A stretch of 64,000 nt of DNA from Paractinoplanes maris (lineage in GTDB: Bacteria > Actinomycetota > Actinomycetes > Mycobacteriales > Micromonosporaceae). The stretch spans positions 80,352-144,351 of the forward strand of contig NZ_JALPVL010000019.1 in the NCBI RefSeq assembly GCF_023544465.1, read 5' to 3'. Both the position numbers and the translations under genes were made by a program. The notes below the pieces were generated by a model. The model was given only the letters and a program-made list of their open reading frames with translations, made no database searches and was not told the DNA's origin. Position 1 is the first letter of the stretch. Each line of letters starts with the position of its first letter. Below, piece after piece: positions 1-8,460 of the stretch.

Positions 1-657
1 CGGGCGCTGGTGGTCACCGAGTCGGTGTTCTCGGTCGACGGTGATCTGGCGCCGCTGGCCGAGCTTCACGAGGTGACCCACGCCCGCGGCGCGCTGCTGC
101 TGGTCGACGACGCGCACGCGCTCGGCCTGCTCGGCCCGTCCGGCGCCGGCGGGGTGGCCGATGCCGGTCTGGCCGGCCGGCCCGACGTGATCGTCACCGC
201 CACCCTGTCCAAGTCACTGGGCGGCGCGGGCGGCGTGGTCGCGGGCCCCGCCCAGTTCGTCCGGCACCTGATCGAGACCGGCCGCACGTTCATCTACGAC
301 ACCGCGCTGCCGCCCGCGGTGGCCGCCGGCGTCCACGAGGCCCTCCGGATCGCCCGGTCCGCCGACGACCGCCGGGCCCTGCTGTCGGCACGCGCCGAGC
401 TGACCGTCACCCGCCTGCGGGAGGCCGGCCTGGAGGTCTCGGCCCCCACCGCGGGCGTGCTGTCGGTGCTGGCGCCCGGCCCCGAGGCGGCGCTGGCCTG
501 GGCCGAGGACTGCCGCGACCGCGGGGTGGCCGTCGGCTGCTTCCGCCCACCGTCCACCCCCGACGGCAGCTCCCGGCTGCGCCTGACCCTGAATGCGGGT
601 GTCACCGACATCAACTTCGCCCGAGCCCTGGACGCCATCGTGGAGTGCGCCCCATGA
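1..657 (+). CDS. bioF: 8-amino-7-oxononanoate synthase, C-terminal part
   Basis: The first base of the window already lies in this reading frame, so the gene starts upstream and only about 218 codons are present. BioF is a PLP-dependent enzyme of the alpha-oxoamine synthase family that condenses pimeloyl thioester with alanine in biotin synthesis. Visible family signatures are ESVFSVDGD, the DDAHALG aspartate motif that contacts PLP, and TLSKSLGG, which carries the lysine that forms the Schiff base. The stop (655-657) overlaps the ATG of bioD at 654, so the two genes are translationally coupled. A related family member such as KBL is possible, but the bioD neighbour makes BioF by far the best reading. 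Confidence 0.93.
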   Translation, partial: RALVVTESVFSVDGDLAPLAELHEVTHARGALLLVDDAHALGLLGPSGAGGVADAGLAGRPDVIVTATLSKSLGGAGGVVAGPAQFVRHLIETGRTFIYDTALPPAVAAGVHEALRIARSADDRRALLSARAELTVTRLREAGLEVSAPTAGVLSVLAPGPEAALAWAEDCRDRGVAVGCFRPPSTPDGSSRLRLTLNAGVTDINFARALDAIVECAP

Positions 658-2522
658 CCCGCCGAGACGCGGCCTCACCCCACCTCCACGAGGTCCTGGG
701 CCGCCTCCCCCACGCCAATGTCGTCCTCACCGCCACTGCCAGGCTCTTCACCCTCAGCCCAGCGGCGGCCCCCCTCAACGCGCCGATCGACCGGCCCCTC
801 ACCACAGCGACTCCCCACGCTCTCGGATCCCTCACCACACCGCCGCTCCCGGCAACGCCTCACCAGCCCGCGGACGAACCTCACCTCGCGCTCCACACCT
901 CCACGCCCCACCCGAGCGCCGGCCCGGCGATGCCCACTTACACACCTCTGTTCATGGACCGCCCCGAGTTCCCCCCTTCCGCAGACGACGCGGCGCCCCC
1001 CATTCACGCACCTCAGTTCGACGACTCAGCGCTCTTCGCCGCCGAACCACACCCCACCCCGACGCCTCACCCGACAAGCGGCACGACCTCCGCTCACACA
1101 CCGCAGACCGTGGACCGACCCGAGTCCCCTGCTTCCGCAGACGACGCGGGGCTCTTCGCCCCCGAAACACTCCCCACCTCGACGACTCACCCGGTGAGCG
1201 GCACGACGACCTCCGCTCACACATCTCCGTCCGTGGACCGACCGCACGTCCCCGCTTCCCCAGACGACGCGGCAGTCTTCGTCCCCGCGCGTGATGTGCG
1301 ACTGCCCAGGCATGTGGAGGACCGTGCGCTCCCGATCACGACCGGCGGTGCTGACGCGTCGTTGAGTTCCGCGCCCGTCTGGATCACCGGCTCGGCCACC
1401 GCCCCACCGGCGGAGCCCGCACCCCCGGTGGAGATTCCGCCTGGAGTCGTGCCGGTCTCTCCGTCGCCCGGTCACCCCGTGCCCGAGCCACTCGTGCCGG
1501 ACAACCTGACGCCGATCTGCCCCGCACCCGGCCACCCAGTGCCGGATGCGCCGGCACCCATCTCCCCCGCGCCCGCGACACCCGCGCCCGCGACACCTGT
1601 GCCCGGTCATCCTCGGCCGGAGTCGCCTGTGTCTCCGGCGCCGGGAGTGCCCACTCCGGCGCCCGTGGGCCCCGGCCTCGGTGTCGATGACCTGCCCAGT
1701 GCGGATTCGCTCGGGGCGGAGATCTCGGCCGAGCTCGCTGCTCAAGCTCCGACGTCGGCGCAGCCCGCGCCGAGACGGCCGGAAACCGATGAGTGGCGTG
1801 GAGTCGTCCTGGTCACCGGCACCGACACCGAGGTCGGTAAGACCATCGTCACCGCCGCCGTGGCCGCGGCGGCGCAGGCGGCCGGTCTTCGCGTCGCGGT
1901 GATCAAGCCCGGCCAGACCGGCATCTCCACCGGTGAGCCCACCGACATCGAGGTCATCACCCGCCTGGCCGCCCCGGATACCACCCGCACGCTGGCCGAA
2001 TATCCTGATCCGCTGGCGCCGCTGGCCGCCGCCACCGTGGCGTCGCTGCCGCCGCTGGATCTCTCCGAGGTGGTCGACGCCATCCGCGCCGAAGCCGACA
2101 AACACGACCTCGTGCTGGTCGAGGGCGCGGGCGGCCTGCTGGTCCCGATGGGCGTCCGACCCTCGGGCGAGTCCTGGACCGTCGCCGACCTGGCCACCAC
2201 GCTGGGCATCAGCACGATCGTGGTGGCCCGGGCCGGTTTGGGCACGCTCAACCACACCGCCCTGACCCTGGAAGCCCTGGCCCGCCGCGGTGTCCCGGCG
2301 GGCGTGGTCATCGGCGCCTGGCCCGGTGACCCCGAACTCGTCCACTGGGCCAACCTCGGCGAACTCGTCCCCCACCTGATCGGCGCCCTCCCGGCCGGGG
2401 CGGGCCGGATGGATCCGGGTGTCTTCCGCCGCTCAGCACCGGGGTGGCTGACCCCCGCGCTCTACGGGGTCCTCGACAACTGGCGGGTTTGGGCCGAGGA
2501 GTTCGGCGAGGGCCACCACTGA
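654..2522 (+). CDS. bioD: ATP-dependent dethiobiotin synthetase with long N-terminal extension
   Basis: The C-terminal 240 residues (from about residue 381, base 1794) are a complete BioD, which closes the ureido ring of dethiobiotin with CO2 and ATP. The P-loop GTDTEVGKT is at residues 389-397, followed by the IKPGQTG and EGAGGLLVPM motifs. Normal BioD is about 220-240 aa, but this frame is open for 622 codons back to an ATG overlapping the bioF stop. The first ~375 residues are Pro/Ala/Thr-rich, have no recognisable domain, and contain a threefold degenerate repeat (DRP...P.SADDA..., bases about 955-1290). In-frame GTG codons at 1647 and 1665 would give a shorter protein but lack convincing ribosome sites. 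The enzyme is certain; the start and the translation of the extension are not. Confidence 0.85.
   Translation: MTRRDAASPHLHEVLGRLPHANVVLTATARLFTLSPAAAPLNAPIDRPLTTATPHALGSLTTPPLPATPHQPADEPHLALHTSTPHPSAGPAMPTYTPLFMDRPEFPPSADDAAPPIHAPQFDDSALFAAEPHPTPTPHPTSGTTSAHTPQTVDRPESPASADDAGLFAPETLPTSTTHPVSGTTTSAHTSPSVDRPHVPASPDDAAVFVPARDVRLPRHVEDRALPITTGGADASLSSAPVWITGSATAPPAEPAPPVEIPPGVVPVSPSPGHPVPEPLVPDNLTPICPAPGHPVPDAPAPISPAPATPAPATPVPGHPRPESPVSPAPGVPTPAPVGPGLGVDDLPSADSLGAEISAELAAQAPTSAQPAPRRPETDEWRGVVLVTGTDTEVGKTIVTAAVAAAAQAAGLRVAVIKPGQTGISTGEPTDIEVITRLAAPDTTRTLAEYPDPLAPLAAATVASLPPLDLSEVVDAIRAEADKHDLVLVEGAGGLLVPMGVRPSGESWTVADLATTLGISTIVVARAGLGTLNHTALTLEALARRGVPAGVVIGAWPGDPELVHWANLGELVPHLIGALPAGAGRMDPGVFRRSAPGWLTPALYGVLDNWRVWAEEFGEGHH
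955..1290 (+). repeat. threefold degenerate repeat inside the bioD N-terminal extension
   Basis: Three related blocks of roughly 110-130 bases follow one another. Each contains a segment close to gtggaccgacccgagt, then a cgcagacgacgcgg-like segment, then a gcggcacgacctccgctcaca-like segment. In the bioD frame they encode DRP..P.SADDA and SGTTSAHT-like stretches. The copies differ by substitutions and small indels of whole codons, which fits either slow drift of a coding repeat or a selfish repeat that happens to stay open. Confidence 0.7.
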
Positions 2523-2535
2523 CGCCCGATCCCGT

Positions 2536-2575
2536 TTGTCCACAGACGACAGCGAACCGATGTACCTGTGGACAA
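2536..2575. other. inverted pair of DnaA-box-like sequences, or terminator hairpin of bioD
   Basis: TTGTCCACAG at 2536-2545 is repeated as its exact complement CTGTGGACAA at 2566-2575, separated by 20 bases. The first nine bases match the high-GC actinobacterial DnaA box TTGTCCACA perfectly in both arms. The pair also forms a 10-bp stem 14 bases after the bioD stop, so a terminator is the simple alternative; there is no U-tract. Confidence 0.5.
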
Positions 2576-2709
2576 CAACACACCGGGCATGGCGGAAATT
2601 CGTAAAATCGGTCCGGTGACGCGACTCTCGGGACCACGCGGCAGTGGCGCGTGGCCGACGGTCGGCCGAGCGGTCGTGCAACGCCGGCACATCACACGGC
2701 ACCCCAACG

Positions 2710-3046
2710 CCGCCCACCACACGATCCCCGCAAGGCCGGCCACCACACGGTCCCCCGAGGCCGGCGGTCACGCGGTCCCGCACCGCCGGCCACCACACGA
2801 TCCCCGAGGCCAGCCGTCACGCGGTCCCGCACCGCCGGCCACCACACGATCCCCGAGGCCAGCCGTCACGCGGTCCCGCACCGCCGGCCACCACACGATC
2901 CCCGAGGCCAGCCGTCACGCGGTCCCGCACCGCCGGCCACCACACGATCCCCGAGGCCAGCCACCGCACGACCACGCAAGGCCGACCGCCACACGATCCC
3001 CGAGGCCGGCCACCATACGGGCCCGCGACGCCGGCCGTCACGCGGG
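2710..3046. repeat. tandem array of 49-bp units
   Basis: This fills the 515-base gap between bioD and the GH65 gene. Four nearly identical 49-base units start at 2772, 2821, 2870 and 2919; degenerate partial units flank them from about 2710 and out to 3046. The unit runs from gcggtcccgcaccgccggcc to a ccccgaggccagccgtcac-like end. Because 49 is not a multiple of three the frame rotates between copies, so the long open frames across the array are an artefact of GC content. The stop codon of the GH65 gene (3038-3040) lies in a unit-like sequence. Confidence 0.9.
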
Positions 3047-5254
3047 TGGACTGTGGCGGCGTGGTGGGCGGGGTGACGGTGGGGCGGGGATGTCGCCGAT
3101 CGGGTCGATGGCGAACGTCAGCTCCTCGCCCGCCTGCACCTGCACCTCTTTGCCCTCGTGGCGGAAGGTGACATCGCCGTCGGCGGTGTAGGTGACGGCG
3201 TCGCGCTTCACCGTGACTGTCAGCGTGGCGCCGCGCCAGTGCAGGCGGAAAGCCAGCCGCTGCAGGCCCGGTGGCAGCCTCGGGCCGAACGACAGGCGGC
3301 CCTCGTGGTCGCGCATGCCGCCGAACCCCATCACCAGCGCGATCCAGCCGCCGGCGCAGGCCGCGATGTGCAGACCGTCGCCGCCCGACTCGCCGCCGCC
3401 GCGCAGGTCGAGCAACGCGGCCTCGGCCAGGTAGTCGTGGGCCAGTGACAAATGGCCCAGCTCGGCCGCCAGCACCGCCTGGATCGGCGCCGACAGTGAC
3501 GAGTCGCGGACGGTCCGGGCCTCGTAGTACGCGAAGTTGCGACGTTTCTCGTCGGCCGTGAACGCATCCCCCCGCACCATCATCGCCAGCACCAGATCGG
3601 CCTGCTTCACGACCTGTTTGCGATACAGGTTGAGGTAGTGGTGACCCAGCATCAGCGGGTACTCGTTGTCGGTGAAATCCCACTCGGGCAACCGGGTGAA
3701 ACCGGCCGCCTGCTCGTGGACGTCGCGGCCCTCGGCGTACGGGATGCTCAAGCTGTCGGCCAGGCGCCCGGCCTCGTCGTCGAGCCCGGCCGCCCGCAGG
3801 GTTCGCTGGGCCATCAGGTTGGTGTAGATGTTGTCGTCCATCAGGGCCGTGTATTCGTCGGGGCCGGTCACGCCCGCGATGTGAGCCACGCCTTCATCGT
3901 CGAAGTAGGCGACCGACTTCCACAGCTTCGCCGTCTCGGTGAGGATCTCGTGGCCGGCCTCCCGCATGAATTCCTCGTCGCCGGTGGCCGCTTCGTAACG
4001 CAGCACCGCGTCGGCGATGTCCGCGTTGACGTGCAGCGCCGCCGTGCCCGCGGGCCAGTATCCGGAGCACTCCGGGCCGCTGATCGTCCGCCACGGGAAA
4101 GCCGCGCCGTCCAGTCCCAGCTCGCGGGCCCGGTCGCGGGCGTCGCCGAGCGTGCTGTGCCGCCACTTCAGCGCGGGGCCGACGCAGCCGGGATGGGTGT
4201 AGGTGAGGGCCCGCAACACGTAGGTCTCGGTGTCCCAGAGCGTGTGCCCGTCGTACCCGTTGCCGGTCAGGCCCTTGGCCGGGATCGGATGCGGGCCGGC
4301 CTGGGCGCCCGCCTGCAGCACGTGGAACAGTCCGAAGCGGACCGCCTGCTGGATGTCCGGGTCGCCGTCGACCTCGACGTCCGCGCCCGCCCAGAAATCG
4401 TCGAGATACTCCCGTTGCTCGGCCGCCAGCACGTCGAAGCCGTCCCGGGCGGCCGCGTCGCGATCGGCCACGACCTCGTCGGCTGCGGGCCAGCGGTAGG
4501 CCAGGAACTTCTCGAAGGTGATCTCGCCACGGGCGGTGGACGTCCAGCGGATCAGCTCGGGCTCCGCCGAGACCTCGCCGGGAGCGCCGGTGTGGGTGAC
4601 CGCGGCCGCGACGGTCAGACCGCTGCGCCGGGTGCGGAGCACGAGGACGTCGTCGTTGTGCGACACCGGGGCGAACGGGTCCTGGATGATGGCGCTGGCC
4701 CGCGGGTCGTCCTCCCGCGGCGGCGGCAGGTCCTCGTCGACCACCAGATCCGACTCCACCCGCAACTCGGCCTCGGCGCGCACGGAGTAACGAACAGCCG
4801 CCACCGAGGGACGGCGGAACGAGACCAGCCGCTCGGTGCGCAGCCACACCGGCACCCCGGCCGGCGAGACCCATTCGACTTCCCGGGTCAGCGTGCCGGC
4901 CCGCAGGTCGAGCACCCGCTCGTGGCTGCGCACTTCGCCCGTACGCAGATCGAAGCTCTCGCCGTCGACGAAGAGCGCGATCCGCTTGCCGTTGGGCCCG
5001 TTCACGATCGTCTGCGTGACCTCGGGGAACCCGAAGCCCTCCTCGGGGTACTGCAGGTCCCGCTCCTCGAACAGCGAGTTGAGGAAGGTGCCGGGCATGC
5101 CCCCGCAGTGCGGCTCCTCGAGGTTGGCCCGCAGGCCGATGTGCCCGTTGGCCAGTGCGAAGACCGACTCGCCCTGGAGCAGCGCGCCGTCCTGTTCGTC
5201 CGGGGCGCCGATCTCCCGGACGATCCATGGCTCGGCCGGTCCGATTTCAGACAT
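3038..5254 (-). CDS. glycoside hydrolase family 65 phosphorylase/hydrolase
   Basis: This 738-aa protein has the full architecture of family GH65: an N-terminal beta-sandwich (roughly residues 1-270), an (alpha/alpha)6 barrel, and a C-terminal beta domain. Members phosphorolyse or hydrolyse alpha-glucosides such as trehalose, maltose or kojibiose. The barrel carries GVTGPDEY, whose Glu467 is the expected general acid. The specificity cannot be read from the sequence. The gene overlaps the upstream sugar kinase by 8 bases and is read after it. No fused beta-phosphoglucomutase is present nearby. The C-terminus is a short Pro/Arg-rich tail that ends inside the 49-bp repeat region, so the last ~15 residues may be repeat-derived. 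Confidence 0.9.
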   Translation of the reverse strand: MSEIGPAEPWIVREIGAPDEQDGALLQGESVFALANGHIGLRANLEEPHCGGMPGTFLNSLFEERDLQYPEEGFGFPEVTQTIVNGPNGKRIALFVDGESFDLRTGEVRSHERVLDLRAGTLTREVEWVSPAGVPVWLRTERLVSFRRPSVAAVRYSVRAEAELRVESDLVVDEDLPPPREDDPRASAIIQDPFAPVSHNDDVLVLRTRRSGLTVAAAVTHTGAPGEVSAEPELIRWTSTARGEITFEKFLAYRWPAADEVVADRDAAARDGFDVLAAEQREYLDDFWAGADVEVDGDPDIQQAVRFGLFHVLQAGAQAGPHPIPAKGLTGNGYDGHTLWDTETYVLRALTYTHPGCVGPALKWRHSTLGDARDRARELGLDGAAFPWRTISGPECSGYWPAGTAALHVNADIADAVLRYEAATGDEEFMREAGHEILTETAKLWKSVAYFDDEGVAHIAGVTGPDEYTALMDDNIYTNLMAQRTLRAAGLDDEAGRLADSLSIPYAEGRDVHEQAAGFTRLPEWDFTDNEYPLMLGHHYLNLYRKQVVKQADLVLAMMVRGDAFTADEKRRNFAYYEARTVRDSSLSAPIQAVLAAELGHLSLAHDYLAEAALLDLRGGGESGGDGLHIAACAGGWIALVMGFGGMRDHEGRLSFGPRLPPGLQRLAFRLHWRGATLTVTVKRDAVTYTADGDVTFRHEGKEVQVQAGEELTFAIDPIGDIPAPPSPRPPRRHSPPA

Positions 5255-6122
5255 CGCTCAACTCCGGTCGTCCGCTCACCCGGGTGACAGTGGCGCCCGA
5301 GGCCGCCGTTGCCTTGCGCGCCGCTTCCTCGTACGACGCACCGGCCAGCAGCGCGGCGGTCAGCCCGGCCACGAACGCGTCCCCGCCGCCGGTGGTGTCG
5401 ACCACCTCGGCATCGATCAATGGGATCTTGACCCGGCCGCCCCGCCACACGAACAGGTTGCCGTCGTCCTGGGCCAGCGCGAGCAGCTTGGGGCCGAGCT
5501 CGAGCACGTCCTCGCCGAGACCGCCGGCCTCCTTCTCGTCGGCGCGCACGACATCGGCGTACGAGAGAAGGGTCTTGTCCTTGATCTGGCCGTCGAGCAC
5601 CACCAGCTTGCCGGCCTCGTGGCCGATCCGGGCCGCGGCCAGCGTCGCCGCCTCCGGCTGCTGCAACTGCACGAGGACGGCGTCCGCCCCGGCGATGACC
5701 TGCCGGGCGCGCCGCACATCAGCCGCGGTTAGCAGCACCGACGGCGGCAGGTGCTCGACGTAGCGGTAATGGCCGCCCGGCTCCAGGAGCTCCACGATCA
5801 GCCCGGTCAGCGTGTCCGGGCGGCGGATCACCGGGCGGACGTCGATGCCGTCCCGCCGGGCCTGGGCCAGCAGCACATCGCCGATGACGTCGTCACCGGC
5901 GACCGCGACCAGCGACGGGCGCACGCCGAGCTGGGCCAGCGCCACGGCTTGATTGGCACCTTTGCCGCCCAGCTGCTCGTGGCGGCTGCCGGCGGCGCCC
6001 GAACTGCCAGGATCGGGCAGGCGATCAACGGTGAGGACGAGGTCACGGGCCAGCTGCCCGATCACGGCGGCGGTAGGAGTCACGCGTCCCCATGTACCCA
6101 CGACTGACAGTTTGTGCGACAT
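5247..6122 (-). CDS. PfkB-family (ribokinase-like) sugar kinase
   Basis: The 291-aa product has both PfkB signatures: LGGKGANQAVA at residues 51-61 (sugar binding) and DTTGGGDAFVAG at 242-253, where Asp248 is the expected catalytic base. These enzymes phosphorylate a free sugar or nucleoside at the expense of ATP. I chose the ATG at 6122; a GTG at 6083 would remove 13 residues and places the first strand (AAVIGQLARDLVL) nearer the N-terminus. The gene is first of a two-gene operon with GH65, so it may phosphorylate a sugar released by that enzyme. The exact substrate (ribose, fructose or another) is not recognisable. Confidence 0.88.
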   Translation of the reverse strand: MSHKLSVVGTWGRVTPTAAVIGQLARDLVLTVDRLPDPGSSGAAGSRHEQLGGKGANQAVALAQLGVRPSLVAVAGDDVIGDVLLAQARRDGIDVRPVIRRPDTLTGLIVELLEPGGHYRYVEHLPPSVLLTAADVRRARQVIAGADAVLVQLQQPEAATLAAARIGHEAGKLVVLDGQIKDKTLLSYADVVRADEKEAGGLGEDVLELGPKLLALAQDDGNLFVWRGGRVKIPLIDAEVVDTTGGGDAFVAGLTAALLAGASYEEAARKATAASGATVTRVSGRPELSDV

Positions 6123-6168
6123 TCGCACCTGAGGCTTCACTGAGAGTGCGATTCGCCCATCGAGAGCA

Positions 6169-6197
6169 TTGCAGGACACCGATGCCCTTTCTAGGCT
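6169..6197 (+). promoter_or_regulatory. candidate principal-sigma promoter of the GAF gene
   Basis: TTGCAG (6169-6174) and TAGGCT (6192-6197) are separated by 17 bases and lie 39 bases before the ATG of the GAF-domain gene. A strong ribosome site (GAGGGGG) lies between. This is a pattern match only. Confidence 0.5.
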
Positions 6198-6235
6198 CTC
6201 CTGGACCATGCCGAACGTGAGGGGGATCACCGACC

Positions 6236-6814
6236 ATGACCAACAGCAATCCGGTCTCATCGAACGCGTACGAATATCTGGACAACGTCGGTCCGGAGGA
6301 GCAGGCGCGGCTCGAGGCCGTCCGCCGCTACCGGCTGGTCGACCAGCCGGTCGAGGACGCGTACGACCGGATCGCGTTCGTGGCGGGGGCGATCTTCAAC
6401 ACTCCGATCGCGACGGTGTCGCTCGTCGAGCAGGACAGGGTGTGGCTCGCCGCCTGTCAGGGACTGGTCGGGGTCCGCGAAGTGGGCAAGGAGCCGGGGC
6501 TGTGCGCGTCGGTCATCGCCCAGGACGACGTCTACGTGATCAACAACGCGGCCGTCGACCCGCGGACACTGGAACACCCGCTCGTCCGCGGTGACCTGGG
6601 GCTCCGCTTCTATGCGGCGGCACCGATCCGCACCCACGACGGTTACCGCCTGGGGACGGTCAACGTGATCGACAACAGGCCGCGGGAGGCGACGGCCCGG
6701 CAGCTCCAGGCACTCGAGCACCTGGCCTCGATGGTCTCCGACGAGCTGGAGCTGCGGCTCATGGTGATCCGCAGCGCGGCGGCCGAGCAGCGGATGCGCG
6801 AAACGGTGAGCTGA
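6236..6814 (+). CDS. GAF domain protein
   Basis: The 192-aa protein is essentially one GAF domain (about residues 25-175), a small-ligand or signal-sensing fold. Typical features are the LVEQDRVWLAACQG strand-turn-strand and LRFYAAAPIRTHDGYRLGTVNVID, which resembles stand-alone GAF proteins of Actinobacteria and the sensory part of some phosphatases and kinases. No output domain is attached, and no chromophore-binding cysteine was identified with confidence. The ATG at 6236 follows GAGGGGG with good spacing. It stands alone, divergent from the kinase/GH65 operon. The ligand is unknown. Confidence 0.82.
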   Translation: MTNSNPVSSNAYEYLDNVGPEEQARLEAVRRYRLVDQPVEDAYDRIAFVAGAIFNTPIATVSLVEQDRVWLAACQGLVGVREVGKEPGLCASVIAQDDVYVINNAAVDPRTLEHPLVRGDLGLRFYAAAPIRTHDGYRLGTVNVIDNRPREATARQLQALEHLASMVSDELELRLMVIRSAAAEQRMRETVS

Positions 6815-6848
6815 TTACGATTCCGGCGGTTCGGGTAGTGCGCAGCGC

Positions 6849-7751
6849 ATGCGTACCCCTCGCAAGATCGCCGTTGTCGCGCACCAGAAAAAGACGCTGG
6901 GCGGCGGCCTGGACGAGCTCCGCCGCCGCCTGACCGATGCCGAGGTCGAGGACCTGGACTGGTATGAGGTGCCCAAGAGCAAGAAGGCGCCCAAGGCGGT
7001 GCGGTCGGCCCTCGAGGGGAAACCGGACCGTCTGATCGTCTGGGGCGGCGACGGGATGGTGCAGCGCTCGCTCGACGTGGTGGCGCGGTCCGGCACGAAG
7101 GTGCCGGTGGGCATCATCCCGGCCGGCACCGGGAACCTGCTGGCCACAAACCTGGGCATCCCGACGTCGTCGCTCGAGGACGCGGTCGAGGTCGCGTTGC
7201 ACGGCGTGGACAAGGCCATCGATCTGGGCAAACTCGACGGTGAGCACTTCGGCGTGATGGCCGGCATCGGGTTCGACGGGGCGATGATCCAGGACGCGGA
7301 CCGCGGGCTCAAGGATCGGCTGGGCAAGCTGGCGTACGTGTGGGCCGGGTTGCGGCACGTGAACGGCGAGGCGGCCACGGCGTCGATCACCATCGACGGG
7401 ACCACGTGGTTCGAGGACGAGGCCAGCTGTGTGCTGATCGGGAACGTCAGCAAGATCACGGGTGGGATCCGGGCCTTCGACGACGCCAAGCCGGACGACG
7501 GCTGGCTGGACGTGGGAGTGGCCACCGCCCAGGGTGCCCTGCAATGGGCCCGGGCGCTGGGGACCATGGCCGTGGGGCGCAGTGACAGCTCGCCGTTCGT
7601 CCGGACCACCCGGGCCCGGCGGGTGGACGTGAAGCTCGAGTCCAAGATGGAGTACGAGCTGGACGGCGGCGCCCGCAGCAAGACGAAGTCGTTCTCGGCG
7701 AAGGTCGTTCCCGCAGCGGTGAAGATCTGCGTCCCGGCGTCGGAGTCATAG
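6849..7751 (+). CDS. diacylglycerol/sphingosine kinase-family lipid kinase
   Basis: The 300-aa product has the DAGK catalytic domain, with the ATP-binding GGDGMVQ at residues 66-72 and the IPAGTGNLLA motif shortly after. Proteins of this family (YegS/DgkB/LCB5) phosphorylate diacylglycerol or related lipids at the membrane face. The C-terminal half is a beta-rich domain ending in an ELDGG-like turn, as in YegS. It follows the GAF gene by 34 bases on the same strand and could be cotranscribed with it. The lipid substrate is not predictable. Confidence 0.87.
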   Translation: MRTPRKIAVVAHQKKTLGGGLDELRRRLTDAEVEDLDWYEVPKSKKAPKAVRSALEGKPDRLIVWGGDGMVQRSLDVVARSGTKVPVGIIPAGTGNLLATNLGIPTSSLEDAVEVALHGVDKAIDLGKLDGEHFGVMAGIGFDGAMIQDADRGLKDRLGKLAYVWAGLRHVNGEAATASITIDGTTWFEDEASCVLIGNVSKITGGIRAFDDAKPDDGWLDVGVATAQGALQWARALGTMAVGRSDSSPFVRTTRARRVDVKLESKMEYELDGGARSKTKSFSAKVVPAAVKICVPASES

Positions 7752-7796
7752 GTAACGCTCTCGCACGCCGCGGGTGAACCGATAGCGTGCGGGGCC

Positions 7797-8441
7797 ATGG
7801 ATGAGCCGACCGAGGAACTACGCCGGGCGCACGACGTGCTGGCCGACTTCTATGTGGAACGTCTGAACGGGCTCCTGGAGTCGATGCCGATCGAGCGCGC
7901 GATGCTCGACCTGTTCAGCGGCTTGACGCTCGCCGCCGGGCTGGGGGCCGAGGTGGCGGACGTCGGCTGCGGGACCGGCCGGCTCGAACCGTATCTGGCC
8001 TCCCGCGGACTGTCCCCGCGCGGCGTCGACCTCTCGCCCGGGATGGTCGAGGTCGCCCGGCGCGACCACCCGGCGTTCCCGTTCGAGGTGGCCGACCTGC
8101 GCGACCTGCCGTTTCCCGCGGCCTCGCTGGCCGGCGTGGTGTGCTGGTATTCGCTGATCTTCCTGGCCCCGCCGGATCGGCCGGTGGCATTCGCCGAGCT
8201 GGCACGGGTCCTGCGGCCGGGCGGTCACCTGGTGACCGCGTTCAAGGACGGCGACGGTGAGCATCGGCGCAGCGGGCGGTCCGCCGGCCTGGGGGTGGAG
8301 TTCGACTCCTACTGGCTGTCCACCCGGCAGATGCTGGACCTGGCGGGCGGCGCGGGCTTCGACGTGGTGTTCCAAGGCAGCCGCCCCCCGGAGGACGGTG
8401 AGTCCTGCCCACAGGGCTATCTGCTGCTCCGCAAGGCTTGA
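7797..8441 (+). CDS. class I SAM-dependent methyltransferase
   Basis: This 214-aa protein carries SAM motif I EVADVGCGTG (residues 52-61), a GVDLSPGMVEVAR motif II region and FPFEVADLRDLPFP, characteristic of small-molecule methyltransferases of the Methyltransf_11/25 type. The substrate is unknown. It lies 45 bases after the lipid kinase on the same strand. Its stop is immediately followed by what looks like the tail of a transcription regulator (8461-8817), suggesting a deletion junction close to its 3' end; the methyltransferase itself looks complete. Confidence 0.87.
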   Translation: MDEPTEELRRAHDVLADFYVERLNGLLESMPIERAMLDLFSGLTLAAGLGAEVADVGCGTGRLEPYLASRGLSPRGVDLSPGMVEVARRDHPAFPFEVADLRDLPFPAASLAGVVCWYSLIFLAPPDRPVAFAELARVLRPGGHLVTAFKDGDGEHRRSGRSAGLGVEFDSYWLSTRQMLDLAGGAGFDVVFQGSRPPEDGESCPQGYLLLRKA

Positions 8442-8460
8442 GAGGTCTGATCACTGGGCA

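Noticed and set aside
2772..2967. CRISPR-like reading of the 49-bp array
   Set aside because: Units are contiguous with no unique spacers and no cas genes are near; this is a simple tandem repeat.
2568..3191. Open frames of 140-290 codons across the 49-bp array on both strands
   Set aside because: All frames stay open because the unit has few stops; the 49-base period rotates the frame, so no consistent protein repeat is encoded.
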